Source: Veillonella sp. CHU740 (GTDB lineage: Bacteria > Bacillota > Negativicutes > Veillonellales > Veillonellaceae). From it: a stretch of 64,000 bases of DNA. The notes under the pieces are model-generated. The model worked only from the letters and a program-made list of their open reading frames with translations. It was not told the origin of the DNA and did no database searches. The translations under genes and the position numbers were made by a program. The stretch spans positions 1 to 64,000 of the forward strand of contig NZ_RQVD01000011.1 in NCBI RefSeq assembly GCF_003992055.1, in the 5' to 3' direction. Numbering within the stretch: the stretch's first letter is position 1; every line of letters begins with the position of its first letter. This document shows, one piece after another, positions 35,865-46,174 of this stretch.

Positions 35865-36764
35865 CTAAATATATATATTTTTTTCCACTTTCAAAGTACT
35901 TTCCAACCGTCGCAAGATACTCATAAACCCATTTGCATCATAGGCTCTTACCAATGTGTCGACTGGGATTTCATCTGGTGACACACAGAATGTTCCATTC
36001 GGTTTGATTGTATGGGTTGGAACTTGTTTCCCTTGTACCAAGCGTGTGCGGTTGATGTCGTTGATATATACCGCTGGCAAGTGGGTCAGCAAGGTATCCA
36101 CTGGCTGTACAGCTTGTTCCACCAGCGTTTCTAGTTCTTCGATGGTCACAGACTGTTCGATATCACATCGTCCTACTGCAGTACGGCATAATTGTGTCAT
36201 CATACCACACAAGCCTAATTGCTGGCATATATCTCGTAACAAAGCACGTACATAGGTGCCCGCAGAGCATCGTACACGAATGGTAAAAAATGGAAATGCA
36301 TAAGCCAATAACTCAATATCATAGATATGAATTAAACGAGATGGCAGTTCAAACTCTACTCCTGCACGTGCTAAATCATAGGCACGTTGCCCATTGATTT
36401 TGATAGCCGAATACTTGGATGGCCGCTGCTCAATCGAACCTTTGAAGGACTGCACTGCTTGTTCTAGTTCATCCCAACTAGGAGCCTCAGTCATATCTAG
36501 AGTATGCAGTACATTGCCAGTACTATCTTCTGTATCTGTTTCCACACCAAATTTACATTCTGCCACATAAGTCTTACCGATAGATTCTGTGTATTCAATG
36601 GCACGTGTTGCTTTTCCTACAAAGATAGGCAACACTCCGTACGCCAAAGGATCCAAAGTCCCACTATGACCAATACGGCGTTCTTTCAAAATGCGTCGAC
36701 AAATCCCAATCGCATCATGACTAGTAATACCTGGCGGCTTGATTAAAGAAATAACTCCATCCAT
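35865..36764 (-). CDS. truB: tRNA pseudouridine-55 synthase TruB
   Basis: A 299-residue enzyme that makes pseudouridine at U55 in the T-loop of tRNA. The start GVISLIKPPGITSHD, the catalytic aspartate in GHSGTLDPLAYGVLP (about 35-50) and RPSKYSAIKINGQRAY are characteristic. The ATG shares a base with the nrnA stop (TAATG). Last gene of the rimP-to-truB operon. Confidence 0.96.
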   Translation of the reverse strand: MDGVISLIKPPGITSHDAIGICRRILKERRIGHSGTLDPLAYGVLPIFVGKATRAIEYTESIGKTYVAECKFGVETDTEDSTGNVLHTLDMTEAPSWDELEQAVQSFKGSIEQRPSKYSAIKINGQRAYDLARAGVEFELPSRLIHIYDIELLAYAFPFFTIRVRCSAGTYVRALLRDICQQLGLCGMMTQLCRTAVGRCDIEQSVTIEELETLVEQAVQPVDTLLTHLPAVYINDINRTRLVQGKQVPTHTIKPNGTFCVSPDEIPVDTLVRAYDANGFMSILRRLESTLKVEKNIYI

Positions 36765-37705
36765 TAGTCAATCACCGCTAAGATTTGTTCCAAGGCCTCA
36801 TGGATAGGACTTTCTATGGAGCAACCTGCTGCACGAATATGACCGCCACCGCCAAAGTGACTAGCAATTTGATTCGCATCACGCACTTTAGATCGAATAC
36901 TTGCACGAGTCAAGGTATCGGTTTTTGCTTTCAATACGATGGCCACATCCACACCTTTGATATTTCGAATCATATCCACAAATCCATCGGTATCATCACC
37001 GACACGCTCCATAATAGGCAATGTCAAGGACATGGAAACCACTTGTCCATCATGATGAAAACGAACTTGCTCTAGTACCTCTTTTAGCACTTCGATACGG
37101 GCCTGTTCTACTTGTTCTATAGCTTCGGAAATCACATGTGGTTGTGCTCCTGCTGTTAAGCATAATCCAGCCATGTCCATCGTATGGGCTGTGGTATTAG
37201 AGAATTTAAAGAATCCTGTATCTGTAGCCATCGCCATATACAAGGCTTGTCCCATCGACTGAGTAATCTCCCAATTCCACATCTTACATAGATACGCCAC
37301 CGTTTCTCCCGTAGAAGAAAAATCGGAGCGCAAGTATAAACCGTCTGCAAATTCTGTATTAGAAATATGATGGTCTATATTAAAAGTAGGTGCACTCACT
37401 CGTACACCTACTTCTCCAATTCGTTCAAATGTGCTAGCGTCCAAAATGAGTAACATATCTGATGTATAACCATTTTCTAAACTTTCCATAGGCTCAATCT
37501 TGGAGCATAAAGGAAGAAAAGAAAACTTTTCAGGAATTACATCATCTACTACCATGCGAACGACTTTCCCTTGGGCTACCAAAGCTTCATACATTGCGAG
37601 CATGGAACCAATAGCATCTCCATCAGGACTAACATGAACCGTAAGAAGAATGGAATGGGCTGTATCAATCGATGCTTTCAGTTGATCAATACTAATTTTC
37701 GCCAT
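36764..37705 (-). CDS. nrnA: DHH phosphoesterase (NrnA-like oligoribonuclease)
   Basis: A 313-residue DHH/DHHA1 phosphoesterase. DGDAIGS (first metal site), the DHH motif in NIDHHISN and the C-terminal GGGGHIRAAGC are visible. Relatives hydrolyse nanoRNA and 3'-phosphoadenosine-5'-phosphate. It is coupled by TAATG overlaps to rbfA upstream and truB downstream, as in other Firmicutes. Confidence 0.94.
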   Translation of the reverse strand: MAKISIDQLKASIDTAHSILLTVHVSPDGDAIGSMLAMYEALVAQGKVVRMVVDDVIPEKFSFLPLCSKIEPMESLENGYTSDMLLILDASTFERIGEVGVRVSAPTFNIDHHISNTEFADGLYLRSDFSSTGETVAYLCKMWNWEITQSMGQALYMAMATDTGFFKFSNTTAHTMDMAGLCLTAGAQPHVISEAIEQVEQARIEVLKEVLEQVRFHHDGQVVSMSLTLPIMERVGDDTDGFVDMIRNIKGVDVAIVLKAKTDTLTRASIRSKVRDANQIASHFGGGGHIRAAGCSIESPIHEALEQILAVID

Positions 37706-38055
37706 TATTGTTCCTCTTGTTTAATAGAATTTAATAATCCTTCGATGTGCATACTGTAATCTAAGGATGTATCTGCATCAAAGGCAATGCTAGGAATGTG
37801 GCGCAATTGGAGTACCTTTCCTAGTTCAGAACGGAAGTAGCCAGCGCTTCTACGCAAAGTCTCTAAAGACTGTTTTTTCTCCGCCTCACTGCCGAATAAG
37901 CTTACGTAAATCGTAGCTTCTCGCAAATCACCTGTCACACGCACATCGGTAACAGTAACAAATCCGATGCGAGGGTCTTTCAACCCACGCAATAAGATTT
38001 GACTTGCTTCTTGTTTAATAAACTCTTGTAATTTTCGTACACGAACTTCGCTCAT
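37705..38055 (-). CDS. rbfA: Ribosome-binding factor A
   Basis: A 116-residue KH-like protein that matures the 16S rRNA 5' end. The family core LKDPRIGFVTVTDVRVTGDLREATIYVS (about 26-53) is clear. AGGAGG precedes the ATG. It lies between infB and nrnA. Confidence 0.96.
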   Translation of the reverse strand: MSEVRVRKLQEFIKQEASQILLRGLKDPRIGFVTVTDVRVTGDLREATIYVSLFGSEAEKKQSLETLRRSAGYFRSELGKVLQLRHIPSIAFDADTSLDYSMHIEGLLNSIKQEEQ

Positions 38056-38064
38056 GGATACCTC

Positions 38065-40680
38065 CTATAATGCTGGGGCAATTTCTTCCATTTTGTACGC
38101 TTCGATGACGTCGCCTTCTTTCACATCGCGGTAACGTTCCAAGGAAATACCACATTCAAAGCTAGTAGCTACTTCTTTCACTTCATCTTTGAAACGGCGT
38201 AAGGAATCGATGTGACCTTCGTGGATAACGATACCATCACGGATTAAGCGAATTTCAGAGTTATTTGTGATTTTACCTTCTGTTACATAAGAGCCAGCTA
38301 CGATGGCTTTCGGTGTAGAAATGACTTGGCGAACTTCTGCACGACCTAGGATAACTTCTTTAAATTCAGGAGTTAACATACCACGCATAGCGGCTTCGAT
38401 TTCATTGATTGCATCATAGATGACACGGTATGTACGAAGGTCAACACTTTCTTTTTCTGCTTCTTTACGTACATTCGCATCTGGACGCACGTTAAAGCCG
38501 ATAATAATCGCACCCGATGCAGAGGCTAACATCACGTCAGATTCGTTGATAGCACCTACTGCGCTGTGGATAATATTGATGCGTACTTCTGGGTTTTTAA
38601 TGCCCTCTAAGGATTGACGTAATGCTTCTACAGAACCTTGTACGTCACCTTTGATAATAATATTTAAGTCTTTCAATTCCCCTTGTTGCATTTGGTTGAA
38701 CAAATCATCAAGAGTAACTTTTGTTTTCGCATTCATTTCAGTAATGCGTTGTTTTTCAATACGTTTTTCTGCAATAGAACGAGCTTCGTTGTCATCTACA
38801 GCGAACATCACTTCACCAGCTTGTGGCACATCGGATAGACCTAAGATTTCCACAGGCATGGATGGACGAGCTACTTTTACTTTTTCTCCACGTTCATTCG
38901 TCATAGCACGTACTTTACCGTATGCTACACCAGCAAGGATCGTTTCCCCTACACGTAAAGAACCTTTTTGTACCAATACAGTACATACTGGACCACGGCC
39001 TTTATCCAATTGTGCTTCGATAACAATACCTTGTGCCTTACGGTTAGGATTTGCTTTCAATTCTTGTACTTCTGCTACAAGCAAGATTGTTTCCAATAGG
39101 TCTTCAATACCTTGGCGTTGTTTCGCAGATACAGGAACCATGATAGTATCGCCGCCCCACTCTTCTGGTAATAAACCGTGTTCGGACAATTGTTGTTTTA
39201 CATGGTCAGGGTTAGCACCTGGTTTATCCATTTTATTGATAGCTACAATAATTGGCACCTCTGCGGATTTCGCATGGTTGATGGCTTCGATGGTTTGTGG
39301 CATTACACCGTCATCAGCAGCTACGACAAGAACTGCAATATCTGTGGATTGAGCACCACGTAAACGCATCGCTGTGAAAGCTTCATGGCCTGGTGTATCT
39401 AAGAATGTAATTTTATTACCTTCATAGCGAACTTGGTACGCACCGATATGTTGCGTAATGCCACCTGCTTCGGAAGCTGTTACATTGGTAGAACGAATCA
39501 CATCCAATAAAGATGTTTTACCATGGTCAACGTGACCCATGATCGTAACAACCGGAGGACGAGCTTGTAAGCTTTCTGGGCTGTCTTCGATTTCCACGAT
39601 TTCTGTAGGATCTTGTTCAGGTTCTACTTCTACTACTTCTACCCCGAAGTCTTCCGCTAATACCATGGCGGTTTCCACATCAATTTCTTGGTTGATCGTA
39701 GCCATAACGCCTAACATCATCAATTTTTTGATGATTTCAGATACTTCACGGCCCATTTTTTCAGCTAATTCTTTCACTGTCAACGGACCAGACAGTTCGA
39801 TGGATGTAGCAATCGCTGCCTCAGCCTTACGACGTTCTTCCTCTTTTTGTTTGATGTGTTGCTCATTACGTTGTTTAACTTTATTCTTATTTTTTTGCAA
39901 CGCAGAAGATACTAGAGATTGGCTACGTTCACCTTTTTTCCCTTTTTTATCTTTTTTGTTACGACGTTCATTGCGGTTTTCATTACGATGTTCCGATTCA
40001 AAACGGCGATTTTCTTTTTGACGATCTGCTTCACGGCTCGCTTGACGATCACGACCTTCTGGTTTTGCGGTCATCGCTGGATCCACTTGAGGAATCTCTA
40101 AGCGACGTTCACGACGTTGTCCATCATTGCGACGATCATTATTACGGTCGTTATTGCGGTCAAATCGCCCACCATTATTAGGACGATTGCCCCCATTGCT
40201 ATTATCTGGACGTTGGTCATTGCGCCCTTCTGGACGACGGCCATCACGGTTTTGACCATTGCGTTGATTAAAACGAGAATCTCCTTGTCTATCATTGCGG
40301 TTATCTCGTTGACCATTGTTTTTACCAGCTCGATTGAAAGGACGATCGCGTTTTTCACCACGATCATTACGGTCATTACGATCATTTCTATCATTACGAT
40401 GGTTTCTATCTTGTTTAGGACCACGTTTTTGATCACCTTGGTCGTTGCGATGATATTCATGCACTTTCTTTTGTGGTGCTCCTTGTGTTTCTTTTGGTGC
40501 TCCACCTTGTGCCGGTTTTCCACCATTTCCTAAAGATTGTTTAATCATAGACAATTGTGAATCCTCCACTGTACTCATATGGCTTTTCACATCAATGTTA
40601 TGTTTTTTTAACGCGTCAATGACTACTTTATTTTCTACGCCTAATTCTTTTGCTACTTCATATACTCTTTTTTTGGACAT
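38065..40680 (-). CDS. infB: Translation initiation factor IF-2
   Basis: An 871-residue GTPase that places initiator tRNA. An N-terminal IF2-N unit (1-50) is followed by about 200 residues of low-complexity N/R/D/G (repeated NDR units), a second IF2-N-like unit (about 295-345), then the G domain with G1 [10 protein letters not shown]3 DTPGHEAF and G4 NKMDKP. The basic linker is unusually rich in Asn and Arg. GAGGGGG precedes the ATG. Antisense frames over this gene are composition artefacts. Confidence 0.97.
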   Translation of the reverse strand: MSKKRVYEVAKELGVENKVVIDALKKHNIDVKSHMSTVEDSQLSMIKQSLGNGGKPAQGGAPKETQGAPQKKVHEYHRNDQGDQKRGPKQDRNHRNDRNDRNDRNDRGEKRDRPFNRAGKNNGQRDNRNDRQGDSRFNQRNGQNRDGRRPEGRNDQRPDNSNGGNRPNNGGRFDRNNDRNNDRRNDGQRRERRLEIPQVDPAMTAKPEGRDRQASREADRQKENRRFESEHRNENRNERRNKKDKKGKKGERSQSLVSSALQKNKNKVKQRNEQHIKQKEEERRKAEAAIATSIELSGPLTVKELAEKMGREVSEIIKKLMMLGVMATINQEIDVETAMVLAEDFGVEVVEVEPEQDPTEIVEIEDSPESLQARPPVVTIMGHVDHGKTSLLDVIRSTNVTASEAGGITQHIGAYQVRYEGNKITFLDTPGHEAFTAMRLRGAQSTDIAVLVVAADDGVMPQTIEAINHAKSAEVPIIVAINKMDKPGANPDHVKQQLSEHGLLPEEWGGDTIMVPVSAKQRQGIEDLLETILLVAEVQELKANPNRKAQGIVIEAQLDKGRGPVCTVLVQKGSLRVGETILAGVAYGKVRAMTNERGEKVKVARPSMPVEILGLSDVPQAGEVMFAVDDNEARSIAEKRIEKQRITEMNAKTKVTLDDLFNQMQQGELKDLNIIIKGDVQGSVEALRQSLEGIKNPEVRINIIHSAVGAINESDVMLASASGAIIIGFNVRPDANVRKEAEKESVDLRTYRVIYDAINEIEAAMRGMLTPEFKEVILGRAEVRQVISTPKAIVAGSYVTEGKITNNSEIRLIRDGIVIHEGHIDSLRRFKDEVKEVATSFECGISLERYRDVKEGDVIEAYKMEEIAPAL

Positions 40681-40693
40681 CTACATTCCCCCT

Positions 40694-41005
40694 CTACTGA
40701 TTCTTATCTATTTCAGCTAGCAAGGATTTAGCAAATCCAGCATCATTTACTAATATAACTGCTCGCATTTCTTTTCCCAATGCTCTGCCAAGTTCTTCCT
40801 TTGTACCTACCAAGCGCAAAGGAACCTTGTGCGATTCGGCTAAGTGTATATATTTCTTCGCATTATTAGGGGCACAATCTTCCGCCATAATCAACAATGG
40901 ATAAGCCTGTCGCTTCACAGACCGTTCCACTATAAAATCGCCGGATAACAAACGACCTGCTCGTTGTGCTAAGCCTAATATGTTCAACACTTTTTCTTTA
41001 TTCAT
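40694..41005 (-). CDS. ylxQ: L7Ae-family ribosomal protein YlxQ
   Basis: A 103-residue protein of the L7Ae/L30e/YlxQ family, which binds kink-turn RNA (LGLAQRAGRLLSGDF, PLLIMAEDCAPNNAKK). Its start overlaps the ylxR end by eight bases. It sits between ylxR and infB, as in Bacillus. Confidence 0.93.
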   Translation of the reverse strand: MNKEKVLNILGLAQRAGRLLSGDFIVERSVKRQAYPLLIMAEDCAPNNAKKYIHLAESHKVPLRLVGTKEELGRALGKEMRAVILVNDAGFAKSLLAEIDKNQ

Positions 41006-41264
41006 GGGATATTTGTTCCTTTAAAGATTCATAAATTTCTTCTGAAACTTTATGTTTTAATGAACGCTCTAATCGCTTTGCCTTATAAGCCATATCTAAG
41101 CATTCTATCTTCGCTTCCATGTAGGCGCCCCGACCAGGTGCTTTCCCTGTCGGGTCAATGGATATTTCTCCCGTCGGACTCAATACAACACGAGTCAACT
41201 CTTTCTTGGGATGAAGCTCTCCACATCCCACACAAATTCGCATAGGCTGAGACTTCTGTTTCAT
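40998..41264 (-). CDS. ylxR: YlxR (DUF448) RNA-binding protein
   Basis: About 88 residues with the YlxR signature: PMRICVGCGE near the N-terminus and GKAPGRGAYM in the middle. Nearby ATGs at 41288, 41276 and 41264 are in frame; the last, one base after the nusA stop, gives the family's usual N-terminus and is chosen. It overlaps ylxQ, so the three genes nusA-ylxR-ylxQ are coupled. Confidence 0.9.
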   Translation of the reverse strand: MKQKSQPMRICVGCGELHPKKELTRVVLSPTGEISIDPTGKAPGRGAYMEAKIECLDMAYKAKRLERSLKHKVSEEIYESLKEQISHE

Positions 41265-41265
41265 C

Positions 41266-42375
41266 TTATTCGTCATCTCCAAACGCATCTAGAGATACAA
41301 TATCTTCATCATATGCTGCAGATTCTACATATTCTCCAGCTTCTGCCGCTTGTGTTTCACTCTTAATATCAATCTTCCAGTTTGTCAACTTAGCTGCCAA
41401 ACGTGCATTTTGTCCTGCTTTACCAATCGCTAGTGACAGTTGATAATCTGGTACTACTACAGACGATGTTTTTTCTTCGTCACGAGCCACCACACTTACT
41501 ACTTTTGCTGGACTTAAAGCATTTGCAATATACACAGCTGGATCTTCATCCCACTTTACGATATCGATTTTTTCACCATGTAACTCATCCACAATGTTTT
41601 GTACACGTTGTCCTTTAGGTCCTACACAAGCACCTACTGCATCAACTTCTTCTTCACGAGAAACAACAGCAATTTTAGAACGCATACCTGGCTCACGAGC
41701 TACTGATTTCAATTCTACAGTACCTTCAGCAATTTCTGGCACTTCCAGTTCAAACAAGCGTTTTAATAGGCCTGGATGTGTACGAGAAATCATAATTTGA
41801 GGCCCTTTTGTAGTTTTCTTTACTTCTACAATATAGCATTTAATACGATCCCCTACTTGGTATGTTTCTGATGGAATTTGTTCAGACACAGGCAAAATAG
41901 CCTCTGTTTTACCTAAATTGATGAATACATTCCTACCTTCAATACGTTCTACCAATCCAGTCAAAATATCGCCTTCACGGCTGGAATATTCATCGTATAC
42001 GATATTGCGTTCTGCTTCTTTCAATCGTTGGATCAACAATTGTTTTGCCGTATGCGCCGCACTACGACCAAAGTTTTTTGGTGTTACATCCACTTCAATA
42101 ATATCGCCAGTTTCCATACGTTTGTCTAACATACGGGCATCAGCCAAAGAAATCTCTAACTCTTCATTTTCAGGAGTTTCCACCACTGTTTTCTTAACAA
42201 GAACTTTGTAATCTCCTGTTTCACGGTTAAAGTAAATATATGCCTCTTGATTAGAACCTGGTTCTTTACGATAGGCTTGTAATAAAGCTACCTCAAGAGA
42301 ATCAAAAATAATTTCTGGTGCTACACCTTTCTGTTTAGTAACTGCTAATACCGCCTGTACTAATTCTTGACTCAC
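41266..42375 (-). CDS. nusA: Transcription termination/antitermination factor NusA
   Basis: About 369 residues: N-terminal RNA polymerase-binding domain, an S1 domain (about 130-200) and two KH domains (VGACVGPKGQRVQNI and LAIGKAGQNARLAAKLTNW). The C-terminal acidic repeats of E. coli NusA are absent, as in Firmicutes. The start is a GTG at 42375, with AGGGGAGG six bases upstream; an ATG-like start 20 codons earlier would run back into rimP territory. Confidence 0.96.
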   Translation of the reverse strand: MSQELVQAVLAVTKQKGVAPEIIFDSLEVALLQAYRKEPGSNQEAYIYFNRETGDYKVLVKKTVVETPENEELEISLADARMLDKRMETGDIIEVDVTPKNFGRSAAHTAKQLLIQRLKEAERNIVYDEYSSREGDILTGLVERIEGRNVFINLGKTEAILPVSEQIPSETYQVGDRIKCYIVEVKKTTKGPQIMISRTHPGLLKRLFELEVPEIAEGTVELKSVAREPGMRSKIAVVSREEEVDAVGACVGPKGQRVQNIVDELHGEKIDIVKWDEDPAVYIANALSPAKVVSVVARDEEKTSSVVVPDYQLSLAIGKAGQNARLAAKLTNWKIDIKSETQAAEAGEYVESAAYDEDIVSLDAFGDDE

Positions 42376-42388
42376 TGCTTTCCTCCCC

Positions 42389-42847
42389 TTAAAAATCCAA
42401 ATGTAGTCGAATCTGTGCAATGGCTGCACGCTCAAGATCGATGGTCTTCTCTTGAACTTGAATCGTTATTGTGTCATCAGAATATCCTTGTAAGGATCCT
42501 GTATATTGCTTTTTACCATCAATAGGTTTAAATAGTTGAATGTCTACATCTCTACCATGATAGCGAATAAAGTCTTTTTCTTTTTTCAAAACTCTATCCA
42601 ATCCTGGAGATGATACTTCCAATAAGTAGTTTTCCTTAATTGGGTCTTTCGCATCCAATACTTCACTTAACTTTTCACTTACCATCTGGCAGTCATCTAA
42701 GTCGATACCGCCTTCTTTGTCTAGGAATACGCGCAAGTACCATTCCCGCTCATGTACATATTCCACATCCACAAGCTCTAGCTCCGTAGATTCAATAATT
42801 GTTTCTACTACACCGGACACAAACTCCTCCACGGCGTCTCGTTTCAT
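42389..42847 (-). CDS. rimP: Ribosome maturation factor RimP
   Basis: A 152-residue 30S assembly factor. The family motif LEVSSPGLDRVLKKEKDF (about 84-101) and GGIDLDDCQMVSEKLSEVLD are clear. AAGGAGG precedes the ATG. It heads the operon rimP-nusA-ylxR-ylxQ-infB-rbfA-nrnA-truB. A near-symmetrical hairpin lies upstream between it and the ArsC/Spx-like gene; no promoter box stands out. Confidence 0.96.
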   Translation of the reverse strand: MKRDAVEEFVSGVVETIIESTELELVDVEYVHEREWYLRVFLDKEGGIDLDDCQMVSEKLSEVLDAKDPIKENYLLEVSSPGLDRVLKKEKDFIRYHGRDVDIQLFKPIDGKKQYTGSLQGYSDDTITIQVQEKTIDLERAAIAQIRLHLDF

Positions 42848-42871
42848 CTTATCCCTCCTTGCTACAGTATA

Positions 42872-42905
42872 AGAGAAAGAGTGAGCCTGAGCTCACTCTT
42901 TTAAT
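42872..42905 (-). terminator. Hairpin terminator upstream of rimP
   Basis: Perfect 11-base arms (42901-42891 and 42886-42876) with a 4-base loop, followed by TCTCTTAT on the minus strand and by TTAATAG on the plus. It should end transcription from the ArsC/Spx-like gene. Confidence 0.75.
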
Positions 42906-42953
42906 AGATTCTATAAAAGTTACTTATAGTATACCACAAGTGTGTGAAAATAG

Positions 42954-43322
42954 CTACAGTAAACCATTACGTTTTAATGCTTCTTCCCACTCTGCTTCTT
43001 TAAATCCCACTAGTACTGTATCTTCCAATACAAGAATTGGTCGTTTCACTAGCATACCATTCGTTGCAAGAAGTGCTAACTTTTCATCTTCTGTCATGGT
43101 TGGCAATTTATCCTTGATACCTTCTCCACGATAGATTTGTCCAGATGTATTAAAGAATGCCTTAATATCAGCTTTCTTACTCTTAGGGTACCACACCCCC
43201 AGCTCTTCCGCCGTAGGATTTTCTTCTTTAATATCTCGATGTGTATAAGAAATACCATGGTCATCTAAATATTTTTTTGCCCGCTTACAAGTCGTGCATT
43301 TTGGATATTCTATGTATAGCAT
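42954..43322 (-). CDS. ArsC/Spx/MgsR-family thioredoxin-fold protein
   Basis: A 122-residue protein beginning with a strand and the CTTCKRAKKYL motif (CxxC). PILV near residue 93 is the conserved proline-bearing segment. The family includes arsenate reductases and the redox-sensing regulators Spx and MgsR. The full CxxC points to a redox role; arsenate reduction cannot be claimed. AAAGGA precedes the ATG. Confidence 0.88.
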   Translation of the reverse strand: MLYIEYPKCTTCKRAKKYLDDHGISYTHRDIKEENPTAEELGVWYPKSKKADIKAFFNTSGQIYRGEGIKDKLPTMTEDEKLALLATNGMLVKRPILVLEDTVLVGFKEAEWEEALKRNGLL

Positions 43323-43401
43323 ATATTTTCCTTTCTACTGTACTATCAATATCTTCTATCCTATATCAATACTACACCTTATTACATATATCAACACAAC
43401 A

Positions 43402-43770
43402 TTATGATTTAATAAATTCTTGTTTCAACATGTTGAATAAAACTTCTGTCATCTCGCTAGCAGCAAAGATATACTCTTTTAATCTACCACGTTCTTCGGC
43501 TACTTTCATGGCAGATACTTCAAATGGATCCAATACAACTGACAACACAAAGGCTCTATCTTGCGCAGTTTCTTCTGTAAAATATCCACTAATACGTTCC
43601 CCTTCTGTAGGTTCAAAACGTTCCACCTTCACAATAGGACAATATTCATACATCATTTTACGAATCACAAGCATAAAATGTTCCTTATCTTGTAGGAACT
43701 GTTTCGCTTCGTCTTTAGTCATGCTAAAAATATCTACTTTCACTCGCTCTGTATCCTGATGAGTTGTCAT
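43402..43770 (-). CDS. Small acidic protein, unknown
   Basis: A 122-residue soluble protein with no signal or membrane span. It is acidic and helical in the first and last thirds, with no motif I recognise. AAAGGAG precedes the ATG, and it starts five bases after the M18 aminopeptidase stop, so the two are likely co-transcribed. Function unknown. Confidence 0.8.
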   Translation of the reverse strand: MTTHQDTERVKVDIFSMTKDEAKQFLQDKEHFMLVIRKMMYEYCPIVKVERFEPTEGERISGYFTEETAQDRAFVLSVVLDPFEVSAMKVAEERGRLKEYIFAASEMTEVLFNMLKQEFIKS

Positions 43771-43774
43771 AGAA

Positions 43775-45160
43775 CTATGCTCCTTTCGCAGCTAAGAAAG
43801 ATAGGTAACAGCGTTTTGCTTCATAAATATCTGCCTTGCTTGTCACTTCCCAAGGTGAGTGCATACTAAGTACGGCTACGCCACAGTCGATAACATCCAT
43901 ACCATACAATGCCATAATATAGGCGATAGTACCGCCACCACCAAGGTCAACACGACCTAACTCTGCAGTTTGGTAAGAAATATTATCGGCATCCATCAAC
44001 TTGCGAATCAATGCCATATATTCTGCATTGGCATCATTGGATCCACTTTTACCTCTGGAGCCAGTAAATTTATTAAACACCACGCCACGACCTAAGAAAG
44101 CAGCATTTTTCTTTTCGAAAGCGCTTGCATACAGAGGGTCAAAGCCAGCACTTACATCGGAAGATAGCATGCGGCTATTAGACAATGTGCGGCGCACTGC
44201 TAATGGAGACGTATGTCCCATAGCTTCTAGCAGTTCTGCCATAAAGTTTTCAAAGAATCGAGATTGCATCCCCGTTGCACCAACGGAACCAATTTCCTCT
44301 TTATCAACTAATAATGTGCATGTCGTTCTAGATACGGATTCTGTTTCCAACATAGCAACTAATGATGTATACGCACATACGCGGTCATCTTGCCCATAGC
44401 CAATAATCATTGAACGATCAAAGCCTAATTCTCGAGCTGCACCAGCTGGTACAATTTCTAACTCTGCAGATAGGAAATCTTCTTCTTCAAAACCATATTG
44501 TTCTTTTAAAACTTGTAACACATAGGCTTGTACACCTTCTTTGAGTTCTCCTTTTACAGGACGACTGCCGATAAGAAGGTCTAATTGTTCCCCTTCTACT
44601 ACTTTGGCTGCCTTTTTCTCCATTTGTTCTTGTCCCAAATGCGGTAATAAATCGGTAACGCAGAACACTGGATCTGTTGGACTTTCACCAATCGCTAGTT
44701 CCACCACGGAACCATCGCGCTTCGCCACTACACCGTGGATAGCCAAAGGCATTGTCACCCATTGGTATTTTTTGATACCTCCATAGTAATGTGTATCTAA
44801 TAGCGCTAAATCACTATCTACGTATAATGGATTTTGTTTAACATCCAATCGTGGAGAGTCAATATGAGCACCTAAAATATTCATACCATCTTCAATAGGT
44901 TCAGTACCAATATGAACCATAGCAACTGCTTTTTTCATGTGCACATAATACACCTTGTCGCCAGCTTGCAATGTATCTCCTGATTTCACTACATCTTGCA
45001 TATTGCGATAGCCTTTTGCCTCAGCAGCAGCCACAATTTGCTGTACACATTCACGCTCTGTTTTACCATGATCTAAAAAATGACGATACGCTGTAGATAA
45101 CGCCTCTACTTCACGTAATTGTTCTTCTGTATATTCATGCCAAGCATTTCTTCGTTCCAT
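43775..45160 (-). CDS. M18 family aminopeptidase
   Basis: A 461-residue zinc aminopeptidase (aminopeptidase I family). Metal-site motifs visible are GAHIDSPRLD, DKEEIGSVG and the late MHSPWEV histidine. Family members remove N-terminal residues, often acidic or hydrophobic, in the cytosol. AAAGGA precedes the ATG. The unknown 122-residue gene follows in the same unit. Confidence 0.95.
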   Translation of the reverse strand: MERRNAWHEYTEEQLREVEALSTAYRHFLDHGKTERECVQQIVAAAEAKGYRNMQDVVKSGDTLQAGDKVYYVHMKKAVAMVHIGTEPIEDGMNILGAHIDSPRLDVKQNPLYVDSDLALLDTHYYGGIKKYQWVTMPLAIHGVVAKRDGSVVELAIGESPTDPVFCVTDLLPHLGQEQMEKKAAKVVEGEQLDLLIGSRPVKGELKEGVQAYVLQVLKEQYGFEEEDFLSAELEIVPAGAARELGFDRSMIIGYGQDDRVCAYTSLVAMLETESVSRTTCTLLVDKEEIGSVGATGMQSRFFENFMAELLEAMGHTSPLAVRRTLSNSRMLSSDVSAGFDPLYASAFEKKNAAFLGRGVVFNKFTGSRGKSGSNDANAEYMALIRKLMDADNISYQTAELGRVDLGGGGTIAYIMALYGMDVIDCGVAVLSMHSPWEVTSKADIYEAKRCYLSFLAAKGA

Positions 45161-45257
45161 ATTTCATTCCTTTCTAGATATCTAACACTATATATTTATT
45201 ATATATTATCTAAAATTACATGTGTAGCATTACAGTCCACACTTTTTCATGTACATA

Positions 45258-46172
45258 TTATTTTTTTCGAGCATATAATTCCTGCAAGCCTTTCGGTGCA
45301 TTAGTAACAACCTTTGAAATAAAATATCGCAAACCTACATGTTTGCTCACTGATTTTCCTACATACCAATGTACTCCAAATGTACCATGCTCTTTGCAGG
45401 ACCCCATCGATAAAAACCTATGCTTTACAACACCAACTATAGGGTCTAGCCGCAACTGTTCTTTACACTGAGGACATCGAGTTTTCGCCCGAGTGCTTTG
45501 CCTAAATATTCTAGGCTGGGTTACGATAGATTCAAATATTTTTTGTTCATGCCGTGAAAGTCCATAAAAATAACGAGTGCGCCCTTTCTGAGCCTCTTGC
45601 ACGGCTTGTAAACCTTTTACGAAGGGAAATCGTTGAGCAATCATCGCGGCACATACTGCATCATGCAATCCATTATGAGCCATTAGGTTAGGTGCCGTTA
45701 CGCCTAACTCATCCATCGCCTTTTGTAAGGCATATTGTTGTGATGTATGGTGTACCGTTCTAGCATAAATGCCTTGCAAATCGTACCACGGTACTTCTTT
45801 ATGCACATGCACCTTGTGACATAAGGCATTATCCATTAAGACCTCAATATCATCGGGACCCCAGGATAATAGGATGCCGTCATCCCCGATAAACTGCAAA
45901 AAACGTTCACAGCCTCGTTTAAAAGACACGCCTTCTCGACGTAGTTTCTCCATCGTAATATGAGTTAACTGCTCGACGGAATGATGCATAACTGGCAAAA
46001 ACTTAGGTGTAATAAACACCTCAAATCGGTCCACAATATCCAAACTTTCATCTAACTTAACAGCTCCTATTTGTATGATTTCTCCTGTAAATGGAAAGCC
46101 TGATCGTCGTATCATATTCGGTTCTATGCTATATGGCTGATTCCACTCTAAATCAAATACAATATAGTGCAT
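45258..46172 (-). CDS. DnaQ/KapD-like 3'-5' exonuclease with C-terminal zinc site
   Basis: A 304-residue protein. The N-terminal two thirds are a DEDDh exonuclease fold: D7 and E9 in FDLEW, D107/D108 region in WGPDD, and H166/D171 in AHNGLHDA. The C-terminal part carries an extra C233-x2-C236 and C259-x2-H262 pattern that looks like a zinc ribbon and is not part of the exonuclease core. KapD in Bacillus inhibits sporulation; here the substrate is unknown. It follows the waaF-like gene by two bases. Confidence 0.85.
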   Translation of the reverse strand: MHYIVFDLEWNQPYSIEPNMIRRSGFPFTGEIIQIGAVKLDESLDIVDRFEVFITPKFLPVMHHSVEQLTHITMEKLRREGVSFKRGCERFLQFIGDDGILLSWGPDDIEVLMDNALCHKVHVHKEVPWYDLQGIYARTVHHTSQQYALQKAMDELGVTAPNLMAHNGLHDAVCAAMIAQRFPFVKGLQAVQEAQKGRTRYFYGLSRHEQKIFESIVTQPRIFRQSTRAKTRCPQCKEQLRLDPIVGVVKHRFLSMGSCKEHGTFGVHWYVGKSVSKHVGLRYFISKVVTNAPKGLQELYARKK

Positions 46173-46174
46173 GC

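Noticed and set aside
37156-37350. A 64-codon minus-strand frame inside nrnA
   Set aside because: Alternative frame of a well-supported DHH phosphoesterase.
38651-40533. Long plus-strand frames (up to 233 codons) antisense to infB
   Set aside because: They follow from the codon bias of infB and its repetitive Asn/Arg linker; no promoter or ribosome site.
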